DNA of 64,000 nucleotides from Cyprinodon diabolis. Its lineage: Eukaryota; Chordata; Actinopteri; Cyprinodontiformes; Cyprinodontidae. The position numbers and the translations under genes were made by a program. The notes beneath the pieces were generated by a model that did not search any database, was not told the origin of the DNA, and worked only from the letters and a program-made list of their open reading frames with translations. The DNA lies in the NCBI GenBank assembly GCA_030533445.1, contig CM060064.1, positions 40,885,287-40,949,286 of the forward strand, given 5' to 3'. Shown here one piece after another: positions 25,163 to 35,156 of the stretch. The first letter of the stretch is position 1. The number at the start of each line of letters is the position of its first letter.

Positions 25163-26177
25163 GTGTGTGTATGTCATGTATACATATATGTCTATATGTA
25201 TATATATGTGTGTGTGTATGTTATGTATACATATATGTATATATGTATATACATACACATATACATATATATCTTTTATCAGCCAATAGAGTTGTAAACT
25301 ATGGGCATATTGCATATACCAAAAACCTTCATTGTGATACACTGGTGAAATTAATATTAAAAAAAATTTGAAGTCGATTATTTTCCTGTTACCGAAAAAC
25401 ATTTTTTATTATTTATCACACAAAAACATTTTTCAGCTTTTGACATTTTTTATGAGACTGATGATTTGAACAAAATAACTCACATAATATGTAAGTAAAT
25501 AGAAATCACAGGAGAACTGATGGTTGGAACATCCCATTTTATTTGGAATGGTTTATAATGATTTTAGGGGTAACAGGAGAAAATAGGACTGGATATGTTA
25601 ATGCGTAGAATAAGGCCTGACTGTTTAAATGTTTGTCAGGCTGGGGGTTGTGAGTCTCTTTCAGGTACATGTGACAATGAGATCACTGTTTTCCTGCTGA
25701 AAGGCTGACTGGGCCACTGGCTGTAGCAGCCTGTTTCGTGTTTTAATGATTTCTATTTTTATCTGTCCTTTCTTCAGTGTTGTGTTTTAGTTTAGTGTAA
25801 GGTAACTATAAGCTCATTTTAAACTACCTATAGAGCTTCTAGCTTCTTCTATACCAACAGGCTAACGTTAGCAAACAGAAGGCGGTGGTCAGGATTGTTT
25901 GGTAGAGAAATAACGTAGCTTAGCCAGATACAGCTTCTAGAATTTTCTAACATTCCCCATGAAGCCACGTTCAAGACTTTAATAAGAACTGTAGCAACCG
26001 TTAGCTTCTTGGTTGGATTATCTCGTCTTGCTTAATCCTAGTTTGGTTGACTTTCGACCTCAGCCCTGTTGCTCCATTCCCCACCCAGCTCACCTGCTTC
26101 ACGGACGGACTAAACTGGAAGTCCCCAGCCTCTTTCAGATCCAGCCAGATCATCGGCATCCGCGGGACCGCTTCCAT
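5029..26177 (-). CDS. PTPN23: PTPN23 / HD-PTP, complete 24-exon coding sequence (1898 aa)
   Basis: HD-PTP is a Bro1-family ESCRT adaptor that binds CHMP4 and ESCRT-0/I to sort ubiquitinated receptors at endosomes. Coding exons, 5' to 3' on the minus strand: 26177-26094, 22941-22867, 20551-20424, 19467-19391, 16967-16918, 16843-16712, 16622-16542, 16450-16319, 16206-16159, 15310-15254, 15151-15093, 14977-14898, 14395-14281, 14168-14103, 13986-13841, 12439-12122, 12047-11893, 11786-11455, 11367-8937, 8854-8670, 8034-7930, 7703-7565, 7420-7307, 5616-5029. All introns are GT-AG, all phases agree, and the total is 5697 nt. Domains: Bro1 about 1-370 (start [18 protein letters not shown]), V-domain coiled coil about 374-712, Pro/Gln-rich region 713 to about 1390, PTP about 1410-1700, tail 1704-1898 ending [15 protein letters not shown]. 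It is longer than human PTPN23 (about 1636 aa), mainly in the proline-rich region. Family identification is from recalled homologues; exon edges were read by eye. Confidence 0.97.
6108..7185. mobile_element. hAT-like non-autonomous element with 8 bp TSD, PTPN23 intron 23
   Basis: Terminal inverted repeats begin TAGGGCTGGGTA and end TACCCAGCCCTA. The element is flanked by a perfect 8 bp duplication TTCCTAAA (6100-6107 and 7186-7193), the hAT hallmark. Both sub-termini continue with inverted-related motifs around 'ggttcc..taccga' and 'ggtaccgaa'. Length is 1078 bp with no transposase frame. Interior 6430-6583 is shared with the unrelated element at 12608-13558. Confidence 0.85.
7307..8854 (-). 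other. PTPN23: PTPN23 phosphatase-domain exons with non-catalytic signatures
   Basis: Exons 20-23 (8854-8670, 8034-7930, 7703-7565, 7420-7307) carry the core PTP motifs. The P-loop reads [10 protein letters not shown]: Cys1618 and Arg1624 are present, but Ser1620 replaces the usual Ala. The WPD loop reads W1581-P-E1583, with Glu for the general-acid Asp. Upstream, the phosphotyrosine-recognition motif is KNRH (His1449) instead of KNRY. The Ser in the P-loop is known in mammalian HD-PTP and linked to its lack of activity. So this is probably a pseudophosphatase or very weak enzyme, and the fish protein keeps that state. The P-loop Ser codon is split by the intron between 7703 and 7930. Confidence 0.92.
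8937..11367 (-). other. PTPN23: PTPN23 giant proline/glutamine-rich exon (exon 19, 2431 bp)
   Basis: This single exon encodes residues 713 to about 1522: the whole Pro/Gln/His-rich region plus the start of the phosphatase domain. Seen: a block [16 protein letters not shown] near residue 880 that is also present in mammals, a PTAP motif at about 1298-1301 (PTAP motifs are the known ligand of the TSG101 UEV domain), [13 protein letters not shown], and the PTP entry region with [11 protein letters not shown]. Its high GC content opens long false frames on the plus strand. The region is longer than the mammalian one, which accounts for most of the extra protein length. Confidence 0.93.
12608..13558. 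mobile_element. TA-flanked non-autonomous DNA transposon, PTPN23 intron 15
   Basis: Inverted repeats of roughly 140 bp start CCGTATTTTCACGACCATAA on both strands and are bounded by TA (12606-12607 and 13559-13560). No transposase frame is present. The interior contains direct duplications (12781-12847 with 13344-13410; 12984-13056 with 13247-13320) and a block (13077-13239) also found in the hAT-like element at 6108-7185. The TA flanks suggest a Tc1/mariner-type or similar mechanism, but the superfamily is uncertain. Confidence 0.8.
15537..15569. repeat. Perfect 14 bp hairpin in PTPN23 intron 9
   Basis: CACAGCTTTAAGGC (15537-15550) and its exact reverse complement (15556-15569) are separated by a 5 nt loop. 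It lies in the intron between exons 10 and 9 and would fold in the primary transcript. The neighbouring sequence resembles decayed repeat DNA. No function is claimed. Confidence 0.6.
17534..17851. mobile_element. Short TA-flanked MITE, PTPN23 intron 4
   Basis: The ends CAGTAGCAGCCGTTCAAAAT and the reverse complement of ATTTTGAATGGCTACTACTG match at 18 of 20 positions. Both ends are bounded by TA (17532-17533, 17852-17853). Size is about 318 bp with no coding potential. This is consistent with a Tc1/mariner-type MITE. The rest of intron 4 (16968-19390) is AT-rich with simple repeats such as (GAAA)n near 17976 and (AATA)n near 18330, and nothing coding. Confidence 0.6.
19619..20163. mobile_element. 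TTAA-flanked MITE (piggyBac-type target), PTPN23 intron 3
   Basis: Both ends have TTAA (19619-19622, 20160-20163) followed by inverted repeats that read AAAGGAACGCCG and AAAGGGGAACGCCG and remain similar for about 110 bp, including CTTGATTTTACGTTATTACA on both arms. It is about 545 bp with no transposase frame. TTAA flanks are the piggyBac target; the family assignment is inferred from that alone. Confidence 0.65.
21600..21845 (-). mobile_element. tRNA-derived SINE, PTPN23 intron 2
   Basis: Read on the minus strand from about 21842, the head has tRNA-like promoter boxes: TAGTGGTTAGGGC (box A-like) and GAGTTCGAGTCCC (box B-like). A body then carries the phrase AGCAAGACCCTTAACCCC, common in teleost SINEs. 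It has the same sense as PTPN23. The remainder of intron 2 (20552-22866) shows no other recognisable feature apart from a C14 run at 21154-21167. Confidence 0.7.
22942..24914 (-). other. PTPN23: PTPN23 intron 1, 3' part: no recognisable feature
   Basis: This is AT-rich intronic DNA between exons 2 and 1. Open frames here (for example 23123-23359, 23926-24174, 24555-24890) are short, AT-rich and unlike any protein I know. No transposon ends were resolved in this part. Confidence 0.5.
24916..25070. repeat. Fold-back MITE-like repeat, PTPN23 intron 1
   Basis: TTAGGGATATTATTGGCCAA at the left and its approximate reverse complement at the right (ending ATATCCCTAA) form an imperfect inverted repeat of about 40 bp per arm across 155 bp. 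A long (TA)n tract begins immediately after it. No clear target duplication was found, so the class is open. Confidence 0.5.
25075..25158. repeat. (TA)n microsatellite with adjacent TG/TATG repeats, PTPN23 intron 1
   Basis: About 84 bp of uninterrupted alternating TA is followed to about 25270 by TG-rich and TATG-type repeats. The open frames over it encode only Tyr-Ile repeats. Such tracts mutate readily and can extrude as cruciforms. Confidence 0.95.
26094..26177 (-). promoter_or_regulatory. PTPN23: PTPN23 first coding exon with strong Kozak start
   Basis: The start codon (26177-26175) sits in GCCGCCATGG, a textbook Kozak context. The first 28 codons end at AAGCAG before GTGAGC. The surrounding 26150-26200 is locally CpG-rich in an otherwise AT-rich region, as expected of a promoter-proximal first exon; no TATA box is obvious just upstream (26178-26300). 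The 5' UTR start cannot be placed from sequence alone. Confidence 0.8.
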
Positions 26178-27600
26178 GGCGGCCGACGCCTTAGGACACC
26201 TTCAGCGGGCTAATGTAGAATCCCAGTCCAATATGTTTTAGCTCTGGTGGGTTTTCCCGAAGATCGTTTCCCAAACAACTATGTCATGTATCCATTTACA
26301 CTTCAACCGGAAACTGATAACGTGAATGATGTAGGCCTCAATACTAAGGTATTCTGGGAAATGTAGTTAAGACATAAATACTTACCATTTTAAAGTCTTA
26401 AACAAGAAACCAGCCCAAAAAATACTTTAAAATGTAACAGATTATTTTGTGGTTTTGATCTAGAGTTAGTCTAAATATTACAATGTCTCGTATTAAATCA
26501 TATACTAAATATTTAGGTATATAAATCAAATTCTGGTCAAACAGATCTCAATGATTCTAAGGAAAGTTTAATTATTGAGAAATTGAATAACAAATAAATT
26601 ATATAATAATTGTACATATACCTGATATTATTAAACTTCATGAAGAGATCCACATCATAGTTTTATATAAAATAATTAATTTTTAATTCACTATTTACTC
26701 TTTAACACAGTATTGCTATTATTCTCACCATAATTATCACTGTTTATTATTTGTAGAAGTAGCTGTAGTGGTAACAGTATTGTTAGTATTATTATTACTA
26801 GTAGTAGTATAAGCACAATGTCTAGATGTTGATTATCTGTTTATACTGTTTTTTCTCTACCCTGTCTGCAGGTGTCACTGCTGAATCTCATGAAGCCTCC
26901 GGTAGAGGCAGGATGTTTTATACCCACAGAATATTAACATAATCTGTTTAGGGATAGTAATACCCATATTAGTCCCTACTACTTATACCTATAGTAGTAC
27001 ACTCTACTGTTGTATTGTGCTCTGTTGTCTTATAACAGACTCTCAATGTGTGTCACTGTCACATTAGATTTTCCCTCTACTGTGTAACTTTGAAATCCAT
27101 AATCATGAAACCTAGATATATGAATGATGTAGAGTTTTTAAGAAAAGAGACAAAAATGCTTCAACTCTAATTTATTCTTCTCATCTCCACAACAATGAAT
27201 TGTAAGAAATGAAGAATGAATTGTAAGCAACGAACATTAACTTACATCAGCAGATTCCAACCAGTTGCCCTCGCAGACTTTATGCTTGTGTGTTCTGAGA
27301 GATCTCACCACATAGCTCCCCCCAGAACAGACGACAATAAGATATATACCAAAAGAGAAAACTAAAAAACAAAAAGAAAAAACAAACAAAAAAAAGAAAT
27401 ATGATACATTTAAATCTTTTAAGTATCCCCCCCCCCCCAGGCAAGAGGGGTGAGGGATAGGTAAGGTTGGTTCAACATTAAGAATATGGTTGTGAGGGAG
27501 GCTGCAGTGGGCTGGTTGAGTCAGCTCAACTGCGCCATCCTAGAGTACATGAGCAGGCTTTAGAAGATCTACTGAAACTTGGTCCTGACCAGTCCCTATT
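26178..27600. other. Upstream flank of PTPN23: promoter candidate then featureless
   Basis: The first 150-200 bp past the ATG are the likely PTPN23 5' UTR and core promoter, read on the minus strand. Beyond about 26350 the DNA is AT-rich with simple repeats: mixed ATT/AGT repeats near 26790, an A/C-rich run near 27360-27400, and C12 near 27427. No exon or transposon end is recognised. Confidence 0.4.
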
Positions 27601-27639
27601 TGAAAAAGGAAAACTAAGGCTCCATTTCAAGAACACTGA

Positions 27640-28140
27640 AAAAAAAGGTATGGGGACTGCAGAAGAGATCGATGTGCGTCATGGTGGCGGATAAAATCAT
27701 CCGCTATGGGAACGTATGATTGAGGAAGGCAGTAATGTGCTGCCACAGTTGAGGAATAAACTCCCTCTGAAAACCATATTCCACCACAACTTTAGAGTCT
27801 GACCTCTTAACATCTGTAAGAAACTCCAGTGGAACTTTCAAAATCTGACCAGAACTAACTGCGCAGAGGGAGACTGCAGATCCTCCTTGGGGGATGGGAG
27901 TAGGCACAGTAAAACTCACGGCAACCAATCCAGCCAGCTACTGTTCACAAAGAATGGACAAAGAGACGCCTATAAAGAACAATACCACTCACACAACCCA
28001 TTGGTTTGATGATTTTATGAGGTAGTCCACTGAAGTCTGACCCCCAAGCTCTCAGCTCCCACGTTCCACAAAGTAAAGTGTGAATCCCTATCAGAAGTTA
28101 TGTCCAAAGGAACTCGTCTACCTGGCTGTGTGTTTCTTGG
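27640..28140 (-). pseudogene. Degraded Ty3/gypsy-type integrase fragment
   Basis: Read on the minus strand in several frames, pieces resemble the retrotransposon integrase core and its C-terminal side. One frame has VPLDITSDRDSHFT followed by SLGVRL; another has WLDWLP..VLL..PKEDLQSPSAQLV; another has KVPLEFL. These match the usual gypsy order (Asp in TSD; a 'WLPWVLLG..APKEDL..S.AELVYG' region; then 'VPGEFL') but are split by stops and frame changes. No LTRs were identified nearby, so this is an old fragment with no coding capacity. Identification rests on recalled family patterns. Confidence 0.5.
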
Positions 28141-28189
28141 ACAGGGCCGCCTTTTACAGTTGTTTTTTGTATCCCTGTTTCTATCTCCT

Positions 28190-28477
28190 TTAATCCCAGT
28201 TGGCCTCAGCAGATGGCCGCTCACACTGAGCCTGGTTCTGCTGGAGGTTTCTTCCTGTTAAAAGGGTGTTTTTCCTCTCCACTGTCACTACAAGCATGGT
28301 TAGTGTGAGGGATTGCATTCGAGTCAATGAGTCGATGCAATCAACTGGTTTTCCTTAGATAGAAAACTTTGAATCCATTTGACTGTATGATCTGGTGAAC
28401 TGGAAAATGCCTTGAGATGACATGTGTTGTGAATTGGTGCTATCTAAATAAACTGAATTGAATTGAATTGAATTTAG
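28190..28477 (+). repeat. Teleost LINE/SINE-type 3' tail ending in (GAATT)n, copy 1
   Basis: This contains the widespread fish repeat phrase 'GGTTTCTTCCTGTTAAAAGG', then TGACTGTATGATCTGGTGAA, CTTGAGATGACATGTGTTGTG, and a terminal GAATT microsatellite (about 28455-28475). The terminal short tandem repeat is typical of LINE-mobilised 3' ends. Diverged relatives lie at 51625-51905 and 60960-61080. Confidence 0.7.
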
Positions 28478-28479
28478 AC

Positions 28480-30830
28480 TAAAGGTCGACCCTGAAGCGC
28501 TGACAAACCATCCAGATGTGTTTAGAGCTTCTGATGGCTTCGTACTACCTTCTCTGTCAGAGTCATAGCTGGACTTGTTCATCACCCAGGCTTTCACCAA
28601 AGTAATGTTAGGGGCTGTTCAAGAAAAGAGGTGTTTGTTCCGCAGTGCTGGCATTACATCTGACCTGTTCCTAATGAAAATTGGACTCCAGAACTGCTGG
28701 TATTGGTCATCTGTCATGCAACATTAAGGAAAGAATCTTGAGGTATTTCCATGCAACCCCTAATTTATTTTTGACAGAAAAAGAAACACGCATTTCCCAA
28801 AACAAAACCAGAGTGCTATCCATAAACACTTTAGTATCAAGTTGGGACTCTTGCTGGGCCCCCCAAAAATGGTAATATTTCTGTTTGAAGACAGAATTTC
28901 ACCCATTTTCTATAAGAAATATTCTTGCAAAGTTATGCTGATTCCAATCACAGATAAACAATAATGAACACAACCACCCTAAGGGGAATTTTTGAGATAC
29001 CAATTGATTATGTGTTTTTCTGTTCAGTATTTCCCTGGTTATAAACAGGGCTGTGGGAGTGTTCTAAAGCCTGAAACCTTCATACTTTAAAACATATAGC
29101 CTCACTCTTGGAGACTGATGCCTGAGATCAGATTAAGGCCCTTTTTTTCCGTCTTATTGCATTGGTGCTGGTTCTGGTGCTGAAAGCTTTGATGGAGATT
29201 TGGTGGGTTTGGAAACTTTGTCTGCCTATTTTTTTCTCAACCTCTTCAATTCAGTACTAGGCTGTAGCCTTTCTTCTCTTTTAGCTGTAGTAATTCTAAA
29301 CTTTTAATTAGTTAATTATTGTTTTCAAAAGCCATTCAATAGTCATAAAACTTCCCCTGAATTCAGAAGCTGTTGCAAATTATCATTTTTCTTTGTCTGC
29401 CTTCTTATTTTTTTCCTGTTCATTCTGTTAATTAAAACCAGTCATTTAGTAGATTTATTATGACAGAAGTCCTTGATTCCATTGGTTACTGGCTTTTCTT
29501 TCTTTTAATTTGCATTAATTCAACTGTTGATTAAACTTTAATTCTGAATTAATTATAATTGTTGCAAATGGTCAGAAATCTCCCTTTCTTCTTTAAATGT
29601 TTCGAGATCATTCAACGGGAATGTAAAATCCTTCCTTGAAAAGGATTTTTTTGAAGATGATGAATCTGTTTGATTTATAAAGAATAACAGAGTTCAGCGT
29701 AGTATAATACTGTCATGGAGTGAAACTCGATGTGTAGTAAGTGACAATAATGTTTTTGTCTTAAAACGTTTTTGGAATTATAACTATTAACTATGAAACC
29801 CTATAAAGTTTATTACTGACTTTACCTTGGTATTATTATAAAACCAATAACAGTGTTATTTTATGAAATAATTAAATTCTCCTATGCATATCTATGCAGT
29901 TTTATCCATCATTATTTTCCATATTGTTCATTAGATAAGTCCCTCTTCTATAACAAACTGAAAGCACTGATCAGTTTGTATATATGTAATTTAAAAGAAG
30001 CAGAATGATGAGAGCATAATGGCTCAACATACAAACAATCCATTAGATATATGCTGCATTGACTTCAGCGATGAAGTTAAAACTAGGAGATAAAACAGAA
30101 CTCCTAACCTTTCAAACCAACTAATTCTCCTCATTTAGACATATGATTTCAAGTCCAGCTCTGAGTAAAGCAACCAACCTGAGTCTCTTTTTTCCCAAGT
30201 AAAAATGACTGAGTGATTAATAAGGGATGAGAATTTACATTTCTATTACCTTGTGGTGTCAGCTGTGGTTGATTAGCTGTCGTGGTGGCTGCGTTTTATG
30301 ACACAGAGCCGAAGAAAGTCAGAGTATCTGTGACAGACACCTGCATCATCTTCCTTGCTTGAACTAGTGAGAATAAAAAGTATCAGTCTGCAGCTTGTGC
30401 TCATTAATAAAGCAGTAGAACCGGTTTAGAGATATGAAAGGCGACCAGTGTTTAGCAAGTAAGATGACAGAAATGTCTGCAAAAAAATAAAATCCTCTTC
30501 TTACTGTATTAGCTAAGATTTTTTTTTATCATTCGGAGGATAACAGATCCTCTTCTACAAGCTACTGTTTCATGTGAAGCAAATCAGATCCGTTAGAAGT
30601 CAGACAGAGCCAGATAAATAACTAAATAAGTTTCCTTGGTTTGTGGTGAAATGCTAGCTGGCATGGCTCAAAGTAGTTGTATAAAGCTTGTCAAATTCTA
30701 AATTTGGCAGTCCGTCACAGCTGCAGTACTGAGTAAAGTATAGATAAATCCATATACTGAATAAAGATGAGAAGTATGTGCTCAAACTATATTTAATTTA
30801 AAATGTTAAGTTAAGTAGCTGCTTTTTGTG
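28480..30830. other. Intergenic, no feature recognised
   Basis: AT-rich DNA between the repeat tail and the Tc1 element. Open frames such as 28355-28600 and 28681-28875 are short and unrecognised. There is no clear transposon terminus, exon or RNA gene. Confidence 0.4.
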
Positions 30831-30835
30831 AAATA

Positions 30836-32447
30836 CAGGTGCTGGTCATAAAATTAGAATATCATGAAAAAGTAGATTGATTTCAGTAATTCCATTTAAA
30901 AAGTGAAACTTGTATATTATATTCATACATTACATACAAACTCATATATTTCAGATGTTTATTTTGTTTAATTTTGATGATTACAAATGACAACAAATGA
31001 AAATCTCAAATTCATCATATCAGAAAATTAGAATATTGTGAAAAGGTTCAAAATTGATGGCCCCTGGTGCCACACTCTAATCAGCTAATTAACTCAAACC
31101 ACCTGCAAAAGCCTTTAAATGGTCTTTCAGTCTAGTTCTATAGGCTACACAATCATGGGGAAGACTGCTGACTTGACAGTTGTCCAAAAGACGACCATCG
31201 ACACCTTGCACAAGGAGGGCAAGACACAAAAGGTCATCGCTAAAGAGGCTGGCTGTTCACAGAGCTCAGTGTCCAAGCACATTAATAGAGAGGCGAAGGG
31301 AAGGAAAAGATGTGGTCGAAAAAAGTGTACAAGCAAGAGAGATAACCGCACCCTGGAGAGGATTGTGAAACAAAACCCATTCAAAAATGTGGGGGAGATT
31401 CACAAAGAGTGGACTGCAGCTGGAGTGAGTGCTTCAAGAACCACCACACACAGACGTATGAAAGACATGGGTTTCTGCTGTCGCATTCCTTGTGTCAAGC
31501 CACTCTTGAACCACAGACAGCGTCAGAAGCGTCTTGCCTGGGCTAAAGAGAAACAGGACTGGACTGCTGGTGAGTGGTCCAAAGTCATGTTCTCTGATGA
31601 AAGTAAATTTTGCATTTCCTTTGGAAATCAAGGTCCCAGAGTCTGGAGGAAAAGAAGAGAGGCACTTCATCCACGTTGCTTGAAGTCCAGTGTAAAGTTT
31701 CCACAGTCAGTGATGGTTTGGGGTGCCATGTCATCTGCTGGTGTTGGTCCATTGTGTTTTCTGAGGTCCAGGGTCAACGCAGCCACATACCAGGAAGTTT
31801 TAGAGCACTTCATGCTTCCTGCAGCTGACCAACTTTTTGGAGATGCAGATTTCATTTTCCAACAGGACTTGGCACCTGCACACAGTGCCAAAGCTACCAG
31901 TACCTGGTTGAAGGACCATGGTATCCCTGTTCTTAATTGGCCAGCAAACTCTCCTGACCTTAACCCCATAGAAAATCTATGGGGTATTGTGAAGAAGAAG
32001 ATGCAATACACCAGACCCAACAATTCAGAAGAGCTAAAAGCCACTATTAGAGCAACCTGGGCTATCATAACACCTGAGCAGTGCCACAGACTGATCGACT
32101 CCATGCCACGCCGCATTGCTGCAGTAATACAGGCCAAAGGAGGCCCAACTAAATACTGAGTGCTGTACATGCTCATACGTTTCATGTTCATACTTTTCAG
32201 TTGGCCAACATTTCTATAAATCCTTTGTTTTTATTGGTCTTCAGTAATATTCTAATTTTCTGATATGATGAATTTGAGATTTTCATTTGTTGTCATTTGT
32301 AATCATCAAAATTAAACAAAATAAACATCTGAAATATATGAGTTTGTATGTAATGTATGAATATAATATACAAGTTTCACTTTTTAAATGGAATTACTGA
32401 AATCAATCTACTTTTTCATGATATTCTAATTTTATGACCAGCAACTG
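30836..32447 (+). mobile_element. Complete Tc1-type transposon with 202 bp inverted repeats
   Basis: The 1612 bp element is bounded by TA dinucleotides (30834-30835, 32448-32449). Inverted repeats at 30836-31037 and 32246-32447 are each 202 bp and differ, by eye, at a single position (CAGGTGCTGG versus CAGTTGCTGG). It encloses an uninterrupted transposase. Near-identity of the arms plus an open frame indicate a recent insertion, possibly still mobilisable. Confidence 0.93.
31155..32159 (+). CDS. Tc1-type transposase, DD34E, apparently intact (334 aa)
   Basis: The product binds the element's inverted repeats and performs cut-and-paste transposition at TA sites. The N-terminal 120 residues hold two helix-turn-helix segments (KTQKVIAKEAGCSQSSVSKH) around a basic GRKRCGRKK linker. 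The catalytic triad is visible: first Asp in MFSDESKF, second Asp in FQQDLAPAHSAK, Glu in NPIENLWG, with exactly 34 residues between the last two. The QQD motif is followed by Leu instead of the usual Asn. The start chosen is ATG 31155 (MGKTADLTVV); the frame opens 12 codons earlier but the family normally starts near MGK. The stop is TGA. No frameshift or nonsense codon is seen. Confidence 0.92.
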   Translation: MGKTADLTVVQKTTIDTLHKEGKTQKVIAKEAGCSQSSVSKHINREAKGRKRCGRKKCTSKRDNRTLERIVKQNPFKNVGEIHKEWTAAGVSASRTTTHRRMKDMGFCCRIPCVKPLLNHRQRQKRLAWAKEKQDWTAGEWSKVMFSDESKFCISFGNQGPRVWRKRREALHPRCLKSSVKFPQSVMVWGAMSSAGVGPLCFLRSRVNAATYQEVLEHFMLPAADQLFGDADFIFQQDLAPAHSAKATSTWLKDHGIPVLNWPANSPDLNPIENLWGIVKKKMQYTRPNNSEELKATIRATWAIITPEQCHRLIDSMPRRIAAVIQAKGGPTKY

Positions 32448-32449
32448 TA

Positions 32450-33040
32450 AATGTTCCTTGTAAGCAAGTTTTCAAGCATGGTGTATAGCTTGCTGATAAG
32501 TATCACTCTGCTTTTCATACTAGGCAGGTTCTTGTAATAGCTGAATTAAATATGTAAGAAATGTGCAACTGTTCCAACACAACTTTCTTTATACTTGGAG
32601 GCTGTTACAGCACACTTTGAGAAGTCAAGTTTTATGTTACATGTAAGCGATAGTGTATTAAGTATCTTTCTTCAAGATTTTGATCTTTGACTTACAGTAA
32701 TTATTTAAGCTAAAACATTAGAAGGCTAATCATCAAACAAGTCTAAATTAAATTCAGATTGTTTTTATTGCGGCGATTAATAACACGCCATCTCAAGGCA
32801 CTTTGTAGAGACAAATAAATTAGATCAGACAGTGAACTCATTAAAGGTTTTATATCAAAGGAAAAAACACCTGTGATTGCATTGACTGTCACTCCTCCTG
32901 GGTGAGCATGTGCTGACAGTAGGCATTCGCTTGTATTGAGTCATTGACCATACTGTACAGCAATTCCCCTCACCAAGGATGCATGCAGTGACATTAAAAA
33001 AGAAATAGTGAATTTTAACAGGAATAACACTCAGTGTGTG
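32450..33040. other. Intergenic, repeat-like toward its end
   Basis: No gene is recognised. From about 32760 the text CATCTCAAGGCACTTTGTAG resembles the start of the interspersed repeat described at 33060-34060, so the interval probably grades into that repeat. Confidence 0.35.
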
Positions 33041-33059
33041 GCCTCCTGTATGTCTTGTA

Positions 33060-34060
33060 GACATATAGTACAAAAGGAACATAGAATCACTAATCCATAA
33101 ATACATTCTATAATAGAAAATATCACCTAAACTACCTCTGTAAAGTTATCCAGGAGCTAGTTTCCATGCTAAAAGGGATAAAAAATAGCGCAGTAGTTAC
33201 TCATAGTAAAAGCTGAGCCCATAGCTATGTCTAGGAGAGATGCAGGACTAAGCACTGAAAAACAGCCCCTACTCTATCATTTTTAATAAAAGGTATGGAT
33301 GGTAGCAGTCCAACTGATTCTTCTCTCCAGGATGGTCTCACAGCCAAACACGAACAGATCAGATGAAGCTACTATTATAAGTTGAGAGAATATAGAATTT
33401 GGGGTTGAACTAACAAATACTGCAGAATGGGAAAACAGAAATAAAATTATAAAAAAAAAATACCTGCCTACAGCAGCATAACTATATACATAGCTCAGGA
33501 TAAGCTGAGTAATTCTAATTCTAACTGTTAGCCTTATCAAAAAGTAAAGTTTTAAGCCTTAAAAGTAGACAGGGTGTCTGCCTCACGGACTGAAACTTGT
33601 GGTTGGTTCGTCAGGAGAGGAGCCTGATAACCAAAAGATCTGCCTCCCATTCTACTTTTAGAAATCCTAGGAACCACTAGTAAACCTGCAGATGGAGAGC
33701 AAAGGGCTCTGTTATGAACATAAGGAACAATCAGATCTCTGATATAAGATGGAACTTGGCCATTTAAGGCTTTATATGTGAGAAGGAGGATTTTAAATTC
33801 TATTCTGGATTTAACAGGAGGCCAATCAAGAGAAGCTAAAATAGAAAAAAAAGTGATATCTCTTTTTATTTCATTTTTTAAACTCTGACCGGAGTATTTT
33901 GAATCAGTTGTAGGCTTTTAAATACAGTTTGTGGACTTCCTGATAGCAGAGAATGGCATTAGTCATTAATGGCATTAACTCATTAAGTAAAAAATGCATG
34001 GACTAGTTCTCAGCATCACCTCACCATCATATGTCTAATTTTTTTCAATATTCCAGAGAT
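33060..34060 (+). repeat. Unnamed teleost interspersed repeat, copy 1
   Basis: This has the phrases CAGGGTGTCTGCCTCACGGA, CTGCCTCCCATTCTACTTTT, GGCTTTATATGTGAGAAGGA and TTTTAAATTCTATTCTGGAT. A diverged second copy in the same orientation is at 35690-36050 (CTATCTCCCATTCTGCTTGA, then AATTTTAAATGCTATATATG). No coding capacity or terminal repeats were resolved. I know this sequence type as common in fish genomes but cannot name the family from sequence alone. Confidence 0.55.
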
Positions 34061-34564
34061 GAAAGAAGGAAATTCTAAAGATCTGTTTGATATGGGATTT
34101 AAATGACAAGTCCTGATCAAAAATAGAACCAAGATTTTTTAACAGTGTTATCCCATTCAGATGAAGTGACTGCATAATCAGCTTTTTTTCAATGAGTGCG
34201 GTCCAAAGACATTGGTTAAAAATTAAAAAGTTTAAAGTCATTCAGTTTTTGATGTCTCCAAGACATGCCTGTAATCTGTGTAATGGGTTAGCTTCATCAG
34301 GATTTATGGACAAATATATGCTGCCTGATAATTCTACCAATTGGAACTTGGCCATAGCACTGATCCCTGTGGTATTTAGAAATCAGAAATACAATGAGCA
34401 TACATACACAAAATGAACACATAAACATGGATCCAGAAGTAATTTTAATACCACAGAGTTATACACCATGTAGTCGATTTGTAGTGGAAAGAGGCATTAC
34501 TTCTGAGTCAGTATTCAAGTGTAGAAAAACAACTAATTAACAGAAAGTTAGTCAGAGTACAAGC

Positions 34565-35135
34565 TTAACCCTTTATAGGGCAGGTTAGCGTTTTTGATCA
34601 CTTGCATACTCCTTACAGACCGCATCCCTCAGTGAGGTCTAGAAGCAAAAGATCTATATCCAGCCATTCAGCAAAGATACTGCTACATGACTGTACATTT
34701 GACCAATTAGATGAGCCCTTGAATGATTATATAACCTTTTTCAAATTAGGTTGAAAAAAAAAGTAAAAAGTCAAGTAAAAAGGTAAAAAGTTAATTGAAA
34801 ACTTAAAAAGTAAAGTTAAAAAGTTAGCAAGCCTAGTTTACAATTATATTAAGGTCTATAAAATAAAAAAGTGCCAGTATCAGCATTAAAAAAATGGGTT
34901 TCTTTCTCTCTCAGAATGTTTTTCATGAATTTCTTATACAAGCACTTTTGGTATTTTTCTTAACATATTAGGGCAAGTTGGCATTTCTTGTTACTGCATT
35001 TACATTCATTTTTACCATCAAAATATCCATATTTTTAATGGTACATAGGTAATAAGGTCTTGTCCTGGATTCCAATAAAACTATTGGCTGGAAATTTAGA
35101 TTTTCAAAGTATTTCACTGCCCTATAAAGGGTTAA
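34565..35135. mobile_element. piggyBac-type MITE with TTAA duplication
   Basis: TTAA (34565-34568 and 35132-35135) is followed at both ends by the inverted repeat CCCTTTATAGGGCAG. Ends starting CCC next to TTAA are the piggyBac signature. It is 571 bp long, AT-rich inside, with no transposase. Confidence 0.8.
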
Positions 35136-35156
35136 GCAGCAGCTATATCTATATCT

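Noticed and set aside
25067..25402. Open frame encoding Tyr-Ile repeats
   Set aside because: It is a translation of the (TA)n microsatellite.
26013..26241. Plus-strand open frames at 26013-26241
   Set aside because: They are antisense to PTPN23 exon 1; the minus strand has the conserved N-terminus, Kozak context and splice donor.
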